NCBI GenBank assembly: GCA_005787665.1
Contig: SYAB01000300.1
Location: forward strand, 1 to 31,176
DNA: 31,176 nucleotides
Reading direction: 5' to 3'
Source of the DNA: Actinomycetota bacterium
GTDB lineage: Bacteria > Actinomycetota > Actinomycetes > Mycobacteriales > Mycobacteriaceae
Below are positions 7,979-16,300 of the stretch, one piece after another. Under the pieces are notes generated by a model that was not told the origin of the DNA, ran no database searches, and worked only from the letters and a program-made list of their open reading frames with translations. Position 1 is the stretch's first letter; each line of letters starts with the position of its first letter. The translations under genes and the position numbers were made by a program.

Positions 7979-8943
7979 CCGGCCACCTCGCTGGGGGCGG
8001 CGGAGCCGGTCAGCGACAGGAAGACGTCGTCGAGCGACGGCCTGCGCAAGGCGATATCGGCCAACGCGATATTCGCCGCGTCCAGCCGCGTCAGGGCCGC
8101 ACTCAGGGTGCCCGGCCCCTCCGGCGCCGGCATGCTCACCCGGTCGGATTCGGGGGTGATCGCCGCGCGCACGCTGTCGGGGACCAGCGGGCCCAGCGCC
8201 TCGACGACCGCGAAGATATCGGCCGGGTCGCTCGGAACGATCTCGCAGTAGGTCCCGCCCGTGCGTTCCTTGAGTTCGTCGGCCGTTCCCTGCGCGACGA
8301 TGGTGCCGCGGTCGATGACGATGATCCGGTCGCTGAGCGCGTCGGCCTCCTCCAGATACTGCGTGGTCAGCAGGGTCGCGATACCGGCGTCCTTGAACGT
8401 GGTGACCAGCTCCCAGATCGCCTGTCGGCTGCGCGGATCCAGGCCGGTGGTCGGCTCGTCGAGGAACACCACCTCGGGGCGGACCACCAGCCCGCAGGCG
8501 ATGTCCACCCGTCGGCGCATACCGCCCGAGTAGGTGCCGACCCGCCGTTCGGCGGCATGTTCAAGATCGAACTCCGCCAACAGATCTCGGGCGCGGGCGC
8601 GGGCGTCGGGCTTCTTGAGTCCCTGCAGCCGGCCGAACATCACCAGGTTCTCGTAGCCGGTGAGCATCTCGTCGAGAGCCACGTGCTGACCGGTGAGCAT
8701 GATCGAGCGCCGCACCATCGCCGGGTCGGTCACGACGTCATGGCCGGCCACCATGGCCCGGCCGCGGTCCGGCTTGGTCAGTGTCGACAGGATCTCCACG
8801 GTGGTCGTCTTACCCGCACCGTTCGGGCCGAGCAGGGCCACGACCTCGCCGCGACCCACCTGGAAGGAAATCTCCCGCAGCGCGTCGACCGCGCCGAATG
8901 ACTTGCCGATGCCCTCGACGTCGACTCCGGACTCTGACATCAC
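7975..8943 (-). CDS. drrA: DrrA-like ABC transporter ATP-binding protein
   Basis: A 322-residue ATPase subunit of the DrrABC exporter. Walker A is GPNGAGKTT (residues 39-47), the signature is YSGGM (138-142) and Walker B is VVFLDEP (158-164). The H-loop histidine is glutamine (TTQYLEEA, Q195), as in M. tuberculosis DrrA as I recall it. The C-terminal extension IALADIALRRPSLDDVFLSL is the Drr-type regulatory tail. The start is a GTG at 8943 immediately followed by an ATG at 8940; either could be used. It begins 10 nt after the ppsE stop and overlaps drrB by four bases. It supplies the energy for exporting the cluster's lipid, by analogy with PDIM export. Confidence 0.94.
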   Translation of the reverse strand: MMSESGVDVEGIGKSFGAVDALREISFQVGRGEVVALLGPNGAGKTTTVEILSTLTKPDRGRAMVAGHDVVTDPAMVRRSIMLTGQHVALDEMLTGYENLVMFGRLQGLKKPDARARARDLLAEFDLEHAAERRVGTYSGGMRRRVDIACGLVVRPEVVFLDEPTTGLDPRSRQAIWELVTTFKDAGIATLLTTQYLEEADALSDRIIVIDRGTIVAQGTADELKERTGGTYCEIVPSDPADIFAVVEALGPLVPDSVRAAITPESDRVSMPAPEGPGTLSAALTRLDAANIALADIALRRPSLDDVFLSLTGSAAPSEVAG

Positions 8944-8953
8944 TACCTACTCA

Positions 8954-11900
8954 CTAATCGTCGTCGTCGGAAACGGCGGCCGACAGGTCGACCAGCGAGA
9001 GGACCTCGTCCTCATCGTCGTCGGCACTCTCGGCATCACCGGCCAGGGCGTCGTCGATCAAACGCATCAGTGCGGCCGGAAACCGCTCGGCCAGCGTCGC
9101 CACGGTCTCCGCCGGCACGCGCCGGACGTCGTGCCACCAATCCAGATGGAGCACACCGCCGTACCGGTAGGCCCGCAGTTCGATCGCATGGCCCAGGCCG
9201 GGCAGGGTCTCCCGAACGGTCAGGGTGTCGCCGTCGAACTGAACCGGGGCATCGCTTCCCGGCCACTCGGGAATCATCCCGAGGTAGGAGAGGAAGACAT
9301 CGGCTCTCCCGGCGGCCCCCAGCAGTCCCGCCGTCGGCGCGTGCAGATACCGCAGCAGCCCGTACCCGATCCCCTGGTGCGGCACGGCCTCGACGGTCTG
9401 GGTCACCTCGGCGAGCAGTTGAGCGGCGCTCGCACTCTGAACGTCCATGCATGGCAGCGCAATCGGGTAGATGGTGGAGAACCCGCCCAGTGTCCGGCGG
9501 AAGTCCACCTCGGGCCGCAGCACCGAACGGCCGTTCCCGAGCAGGTCGACGGTGGCGACTCCTTCGGCCACCCCGGTCGCGAGGCTCCGTGACAGTGCCG
9601 CGAGCAGCAACTCTTCCGCGGAGGCCTGCAGGATCCGGCGGGCGTTGTCGATCTGCGCGGTCTGCTCGGCGGTCAGCGTGATCGCGAGCCGGGACAGGTC
9701 CGCTGCCCCCGGCGCACCGGTGACCGACCCGTCGGCCACGCGCACCGTCGCCGCCGCCTCGGTATCCAGCCAGTGGTTGCGCTGTTCGAGCACCGCCGGG
9801 TGGGCGGCCAACGCGGCACAACGCTGCGACCACTGCCGCCAGGTCGCGGTGGCGGGTTCCAGGGCGATGTCACCACCCTCGAGTCGCTGACCGAAGGCGC
9901 TCAGCAGATCGGTCACGAGCACCTCACGCGAGGTGGGGTCGTCGAGCACCCCGTGCAGCGTGATCACCAGGAATCGCGGGGCGCCCTGCGCGTCGAGGAC
10001 GTGGGTCGCCGTCAACGGCCAACCGGTCAGGTCCTGTCCCGCCACCGTGTCGGCGACGAGGTCGGACAGTGCGTCTCGCTCGGCCTCGGTACCGGGGGCC
10101 GCACCGGCGGGCAGCGCCCGCTCGCTCAGATCGGTGATCTCCACCGTGTCGGCGATCTCCTGGTCCCACACCCCGGACCGGTTGACGACCCTCATCCGCA
10201 ATGCGTCGTGATGTCCGACCAGCGCGGACAGCACAGCCAGGATGTCCTCGCGGCTGACCCGCTCATCGATACGCAGCACCATCGGCACCCGCCAGCGGCC
10301 CGGCTCAGCCAGGCCCGCGTCGAGGAACCGCAGGATATTGGGCGGCAGTTGCGGATTGAGATCCTCGGCGTCCTGGCTTCCCAGCCCGCCCGCCGCCTGA
10401 CGCGCGACGAGGGTGTCGGCCAGAGCGGTCAAGCTGCTGTGGTCGTAGAGGTCCTGTGGGGTCAGTTCCACGCCCTGGTGCGACGCCGTCATCGCGACGC
10501 CGATCGCCACCAGCGAGTCCCCACCGATCTCGAAGAAGTTGTCACCGGGCGCCACCGACTCCACGCCCAGGCACTGCGACCAGATCCGCTGCAGGGTGCC
10601 GCGCATCTGTGCTCGGGCGTCCGCCGGGCCGCCCGCGGAGGCACCGACCTGATCGGCCCCGGCGGCACCCGCACCGTCCGGTCCGGATCCCGCCGGCCGC
10701 CGGACGGCGGAATGGTCGGGCTCGATCCAGTACCGCTGGCGGGCAAAGGAATACCCCGGGAGGGTGACGCGGCGGGCCTGGTCTCCGTACAACGGCGTCC
10801 AGTCCACCTCCACTCCCGCGCACCACATCTGGCCGAGGGCGAGCAGGAAGGCGTCGCGGTCGGCGCGGCTCTGCAGCGGGTGGCGCATCAGGCGCACGGC
10901 GCGGTGGGTCTCCGCCCACGCGGGCATCCGGACCGCAGAACCGGTCAGGCTCCCGCCGGGCCCCACCTCGACGAGCACCCGGTGGGCGTCACCGAGCAGG
11001 GTCTGGAGTTCGTCGGCGAAGCGCACCGTCGAGCGGATGTGCCGGGCCCATCGGCCCGGATCGGTGGCTTCCTCGTCGGTCATCCAGGTGCCGGTCACGT
11101 TGGACAGCATCGGGATTCGGGGCGCGTGCAGCGTCAGCGTCGACAGGTACTCGGAGAACGGGGCGAGCACCGAGTCCATCGACTGCGAATGGAAACCGTG
11201 GGAGGTTCGCACCCGGCGGGCCAGGATGCCCTCGGCGGCAAGCCGGTTGGTGACATCGCGGATGGCCGGTTCGGGTCCGGCCACCACGCAGCTGCCGAAC
11301 TCGTTGACCGCGGCCAGATCGACGTCACCGGTCAGGTGGGCGGCGATATCGTCGGGACTCGCGGCGACGGCCACCATGGCACCGGCCGGCGCCGCGTGCA
11401 TGAGACGGGCCCGCATCGAGACGACCCGGATCGCGGTGTCGAGGTCGAAGATTCCGGCCACCGTCGCAGCCACCAGTTCGCCGATACTGTGCCCGGCCAG
11501 CGCGGCGGGGCTGACCCCGTAGGACATCACCAGTTGCGCGAGCGCGTACTCGACGGCGAACAGGGCAGGCTGGGCCAGATCCGTCGGCTCGAGGCCGGTG
11601 CCCTCGAAGACTTCCGTCTTCAGATCGACACCGAGTTCTGCGCGGAATCCGGCGGCGCAGCGGTCGAAGACCTCCGCGAACACCGGCTCGGTCTCGTACA
11701 GGCCGCGGGCCATGCCGACGTGCTGGGCACCCTGCCCCGGAAACAGAAAGGCGGTCCGGTGTGCACCGGCGGCGACACCGGGCGGGCAGGTCGCGATCGA
11801 GACGTTGTCGTGCTCCGCGGCGGTCAGCACCGCGCAGGCGTCGGGGAGATCGGCGACGACGGCCGCCATCCGCACCTCGTGTATCGGCCGACCGGCAAGG

Positions 11901-13387
11901 GTGCAGGCGACATCCGCCAGTGCCAGGTCCTCGTTGCGCGACAGTTCCTCGGCCAGAGCGGCTTTCGCGTCGTTGACGGAATCAGCGGTGCGAGCCGACA
12001 GCAGGAGCACCTGTGGACCGCCGGGCGCCACCGCGGCGGGAAGGCTGGGCGGGGCCTCCTCGACGACGCCGTGCACGTTGGTGCCGCCGACGCCGAAGGA
12101 ACTCACACCGGCGCGGCGCGGCCCGTCGCTGTCCCACGGCGTGTAGGCGTTGGACACCACGAACGGGGTGTTCTGCAGGTGTAACTCGGAGTTGGGTTCG
12201 GTGTAGTGCACCGTCGGGGGAATCGCCTTGTTCTTCAGGCACAGAATCGTCTTGACCAGGCCGGCAACCCCCGACGCCGCGTCGAGGTGGCCGATGTTGG
12301 ACTTCACCGAACCCAACACACAGGGACCCGACCGCGGGAGATCGGAGACCTCGAACGCCTGCCGCAGGGCCTCGATCTCGATGGGATCGCCCAGTGGCGT
12401 GCCGGTGCCGTGGGTCTCGACGAATCCGATTGTCGAGGAGTCGACCTCGGCGACGGCGTGCGCTTCGGCGATCACCTCGGCCTGGCCGGCGACCGCCGGA
12501 GCGGCGTAGGTCATCTTCTTCGCGCCGTCGTTGTTGATGGCCGACCCGCGGATGACGGCATGGATGCGGTCGCCGTCCTCGAGTGCGGCCGCCAACGGCT
12601 TGAGGATCAGTGCCGCAACGCCACTGCCGAAGATCGTGCCGTCGGAACCGGCGTCGAACGGCCGGCAGTGTCCCGAGGGCGACACCATCGCACCGGGCTC
12701 GTAGGTGTAGCCGACGCGATGCGGAATCCGGATCGCCGAAGCGCCGGCCAGGGCCATATCGCATTCGCCGGACAGCAGGCTCTGGCAGGCCAGGTGTACC
12801 GCGACCAGCGATGAGGAGCAGGCGGTCTGCACCGACAGGCTCGGGCCGCGCAGATTCAACTCGTGCGACACCCGCGTCGCGAGGTAGTCCTTGTCGTTGA
12901 GCAGGACCAGGTTGAACATCTCGACGGTGATGCCCTCGCCGACCAGCGACCTGATGTCGCGATGCGACATCAGGTTGTCCAGGAGATAACCGCTGGAGGT
13001 GCTGCTGGCGAACACCCCGATCGCCCCGTCGTAGCCGGCGGGGTCGTAGCCCGAGTCCTCCAGCGCGTGCCAGGCGGTCTGCAGGAACAGCCGTTGCTGG
13101 GGGTCCATCATCCGGGCGGTGTAGGGCGCCATCCCGAAGTAGTCGGCGTCGAACTCGTCGATGCCGTCGAGCACCGCCGCACGCCGGACGTAGGCCGGGT
13201 CGGCCAACGTCTCGGCGCTGACCCCGGCGGCGGTCAGTTCCTCCTCGGACAGGGTGCGGATGGATTCCTCACCCCGGCACAGGTTCTCCCAGAACGCCGT
13301 CACCGAGTTCGCTCCGGGAAACCTGCCGGCCATACCGATGACCGCAATCGCGTTGGGGGGCAACTCGTTCGACTCGACGGTACTCAC
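8954..13387 (-). CDS. ppsE: PpsE-like type I polyketide synthase (KS-AT-ACP-condensation-like)
   Basis: A 1477-residue terminal polyketide synthase, nearly the length of M. tuberculosis PpsE (1488). Domains: KS about 12-435 with Cys190 (TACSSS), His326 (ETHGTGT) and His367 (SNIGHL); AT about 540-860 with GHSIGE (Ser634) and HGFH at 730-733; ACP with GGDSL (Ser958); and a condensation-like C-terminal domain about 1010-1445. In that last domain the HHxxxDG motif is reduced to LHGVLDD (H1145, D1149), as in PpsE. There is no reductive domain, so the added unit keeps its ketone. The protein ends in an acidic tail (SDDDD). The GTG at 13387 overlaps the ppsA stop by four bases. In M. tuberculosis PpsE makes the last extension of phthiocerol and works with TesA. 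Here it would take its chain directly from the PpsA-like protein. The HGFH motif resembles malonyl-type AT signatures, but PpsE-type specificity is hard to call from sequence. Confidence 0.95.
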   Translation of the reverse strand: MSTVESNELPPNAIAVIGMAGRFPGANSVTAFWENLCRGEESIRTLSEEELTAAGVSAETLADPAYVRRAAVLDGIDEFDADYFGMAPYTARMMDPQQRLFLQTAWHALEDSGYDPAGYDGAIGVFASSTSSGYLLDNLMSHRDIRSLVGEGITVEMFNLVLLNDKDYLATRVSHELNLRGPSLSVQTACSSSLVAVHLACQSLLSGECDMALAGASAIRIPHRVGYTYEPGAMVSPSGHCRPFDAGSDGTIFGSGVAALILKPLAAALEDGDRIHAVIRGSAINNDGAKKMTYAAPAVAGQAEVIAEAHAVAEVDSSTIGFVETHGTGTPLGDPIEIEALRQAFEVSDLPRSGPCVLGSVKSNIGHLDAASGVAGLVKTILCLKNKAIPPTVHYTEPNSELHLQNTPFVVSNAYTPWDSDGPRRAGVSSFGVGGTNVHGVVEEAPPSLPAAVAPGGPQVLLLSARTADSVNDAKAALAEELSRNEDLALADVACTLAGRPIHEVRMAAVVADLPDACAVLTAAEHDNVSIATCPPGVAAGAHRTAFLFPGQGAQHVGMARGLYETEPVFAEVFDRCAAGFRAELGVDLKTEVFEGTGLEPTDLAQPALFAVEYALAQLVMSYGVSPAALAGHSIGELVAATVAGIFDLDTAIRVVSMRARLMHAAPAGAMVAVAASPDDIAAHLTGDVDLAAVNEFGSCVVAGPEPAIRDVTNRLAAEGILARRVRTSHGFHSQSMDSVLAPFSEYLSTLTLHAPRIPMLSNVTGTWMTDEEATDPGRWARHIRSTVRFADELQTLLGDAHRVLVEVGPGGSLTGSAVRMPAWAETHRAVRLMRHPLQSRADRDAFLLALGQMWCAGVEVDWTPLYGDQARRVTLPGYSFARQRYWIEPDHSAVRRPAGSGPDGAGAAGADQVGASAGGPADARAQMRGTLQRIWSQCLGVESVAPGDNFFEIGGDSLVAIGVAMTASHQGVELTPQDLYDHSSLTALADTLVARQAAGGLGSQDAEDLNPQLPPNILRFLDAGLAEPGRWRVPMVLRIDERVSREDILAVLSALVGHHDALRMRVVNRSGVWDQEIADTVEITDLSERALPAGAAPGTEAERDALSDLVADTVAGQDLTGWPLTATHVLDAQGAPRFLVITLHGVLDDPTSREVLVTDLLSAFGQRLEGGDIALEPATATWRQWSQRCAALAAHPAVLEQRNHWLDTEAAATVRVADGSVTGAPGAADLSRLAITLTAEQTAQIDNARRILQASAEELLLAALSRSLATGVAEGVATVDLLGNGRSVLRPEVDFRRTLGGFSTIYPIALPCMDVQSASAAQLLAEVTQTVEAVPHQGIGYGLLRYLHAPTAGLLGAAGRADVFLSYLGMIPEWPGSDAPVQFDGDTLTVRETLPGLGHAIELRAYRYGGVLHLDWWHDVRRVPAETVATLAERFPAALMRLIDDALAGDAESADDDEDEVLSLVDLSAAVSDDDD

Positions 13388-16300
13388 ACCGTACGTCCTT
13401 TCCGTTTACTCACCGCAGCACCCTGGCGGGCCCGGGCGCGCTGCTGGGCGCGTGCGCCGAGGCCGGAGCGGGCCTGGCCCGACACCTCCTCCGCGGCGGG
13501 GTAACCCATGCGCTCGCACAGGGCTTCAGTGAGCGTTGAGATGCTCGGATACTCGAAGATCAGCGCCGCCGGCAGCGCAATGCCGAGGCTGGCGCTGAGA
13601 CGGCGCTGGAGGGTGACGCTCATCAGCGAATCCATGCCGAGCTGGAAGAAGCCCGCATCGACATCGAGCACCTGGTCGGCGGGAAATCCGATGACAGCCG
13701 CCGCCTGCGCGCCGAGGTGATCGGCCAGCAAGGCGCGGCGACCATCAGGCGGGCACTCCCGGAGCTGCTTGGCGAACTCACTCTCGCCGGCCGTCTCTGC
13801 ACCGGAATCCTCCAGCGCCAGAACGTCATCGAGGATCCGCACCGCTCCGCGGGTCCGATAGGCCGCTGCCAGCAGCGGCCAGTCCGCGTCCACCACCGTG
13901 GTCCGGGCGGGTGCGTCGGGTCCCATCACCAGTGGCAAGGCCCGGATGGCCACCTCGTCGGGCATCGGCCGGAGTCCGGCGTTGGCCATCACCTCCCCGG
14001 CGTCGGTCTGCATGTCCGACAGCGACTTCCACAGACCCCAGTTGACCACCGTGGCCGGTAGGCCCAGGGTGCGCCGTGCGTAGGCGAAAGTGTCGAGAAA
14101 GTTGCTGGTGGCCGTGTAGTGGGCCAGCCAGCGTGACCCGAGCAGACCGGATATCGACGAGAACAGCACGAAATGGCGGACATCGGTCGTCATCGACAGT
14201 TCGTGCAGCACGTCGAGGGCGTCCAGTTTCGGAGCGAACATGGTGATGACGTCGGCATCGGTCATCTCGGACAGGGTCACCGGGCCGCCGGCGAAGGCGG
14301 CCAGGTAGATCCCCTCGAGGGCCGGCAGATCGGAGCCGAACCGGTCGAAGAGCGCGGCCATCGCCTCCGGGTCGGTGACATCCGCGGCGACCTCGACGAG
14401 CCGGGTGCCGGTCTCGGCCAGCCTTTGCCTGAGCTCCGTCAACTTCTCCCCGGGGTTGCGCGACACCGCGACGATCGTGCCGGCGCCCATGGCGGCAAGC
14501 TGGGCGATCAGGGAGGGCCCGATATGACCGGTAGCCCCGATGACGAGGTGGCTTGTCCCACTGTCCACGTCGGCCGCAGCCGAGGGGCTCGTGGGTTGCA
14601 GACGCGGTACGTGCCGGCGACCGGCGCGGTACACGACCTGGTCCTCCCCGTCGCCGGACTGCGCTTCGGCGCGAACAAGACGGGCGGCCAGCACCGCCGG
14701 CATCGACTCGTCGACGTCGATGACGCCGCCCCAGATCTCCGGGTGCTCGAGTGCCAGGGTGCGCCCGAGTCCCCAGAGCACCGCGTGCACGGGATTGGCC
14801 CGGTCGCCGTCGGTCACCGGCTGGGCATTGCGGGTCAGGAAATACAGCGTGGGCGGTGCGGGCCGGGCGGCCAACTCGGTCGCGACGCCGCGGGCCTCGT
14901 TGAACAGCCGGTATGCCGCAGCGAGGTCGATCGGCGAATCCGGCACAGGCGGCGCGTACAGGACGTGCTGGGCGTTCGCGGTGCCATCATCGCCGAGTGC
15001 GGCGGCCAGTGCGGGGTCACCGAGCACCTGCCAGGTGCCGCCGTCGGCCTGCGTCGCGTCCAGCGGGCGGGTCGGCCAGACGGGCTCGTAGAGCCAGTCC
15101 GAAGGGACTCCCCCATACTCGGCGACCCGCGCTCGCGGACCGCTGCAGAGCGCCCCGAAGCCGGTGCCGGGGGCGAAATCCAGCCAATGCCGGGTGTGCC
15201 GCCAGGGCGTGGCCGGAAGCGCCGGGTGCGGTTCGGCGGGGTGGTCACCGACCGGCGGCCCGGCAGTGAACGTCGCGTTGAGACAGGTGTGGAAGGCGAC
15301 GGTGTCATAGGCGTCGCGAACCAGGGTGCCGATGCTGTGGTGATGGGCGTTGCCGAGCACCGGGTCCTCGAGGGTGTCGGAGATGGCCTTGGTGAGCAGC
15401 GGGTGTGGGCTGACCTCGATGAAGGTGCAATGGTCGGCACCGGCGGCGGCGACCGCGTCGCTGAATCGGACCGGGTTGCGCAGGTTGGCCACCCAGTGTG
15501 CGGCGTCGAATTGCGGTGCCTCGCCGGCGTTTTCGACGGTGGAGATCACGGGGATGACGGGAAATCCGGGGACCAGATCGGCCAGCGCATCGTTGAGTTC
15601 GGCAAGGACCGGGTCCATCATCGCGTGGTGGGAGGCCACGTCGACGTTCACCCTGCGGGCGAAGGTGTTCTGCGCGGTCGCCCGTTCGACGACCGCGTCG
15701 ACGGCGGCGGTCGGGCCGGCAACCACGGTCTGGCGCGGCGATGCGTAAACGGCGACCGTCACCTCGGGGAAATCGGCGATCAGCGCTTCGGTGGCCGACG
15801 GATCGAGTTCGAGCAAGGCGATCGCTCCGCTGGCCGAGAGGCGCGACATCAGCCGGGAGCGGGTGGCGATCACCCGGAAGCCCTCGGCCGGCGTCAGCGC
15901 CCCGGCCACCACGGCCGCGGTCACCTCACCCATCGAATGGCCGATCACCGCATCCGGTTCCACCCGATAGGAGCGCCACAAGGCGGTCAGGGCCAACTGC
16001 GTCCCGACCAGCACCGGCTGAATCTGCTCGACACCGGTCACCTCGCGTCCGCTCTCCAGCACCTCGCGCAGCGAGAACCCGACCTCGGCGACGAAGTCGT
16101 CCTCCAATGCCGCGACGGCGGCCTCGAACGCCGGCTCGTCGGCGAGTAGCCGCCGGCCCATACCGGCCCACTGGGAACCCTGTCCCGAGTAGACGAACAC
16201 CACACCCGGCCCGCACGCGCCCGGATGCGGGCCGACCACCCCGTCGGCAATCTCGCCGGCTGCCAGCGCGCGCAGCCCGGCCACCGCCTCGGCGCGGTCG

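Noticed and set aside
7975..8943. DrrABC as a drug (daunorubicin-type) resistance pump
   Set aside because: The family name comes from such pumps, but the sequences follow mycobacterial PDIM DrrA, DrrB and DrrC and sit between ppsE and papA5, so lipid export is more likely.
9773..12184. 803-codon open frame on the plus strand opposite ppsE
   Set aside because: Low-complexity GC-driven shadow of the PpsE-like reading frame, with no domain seen.
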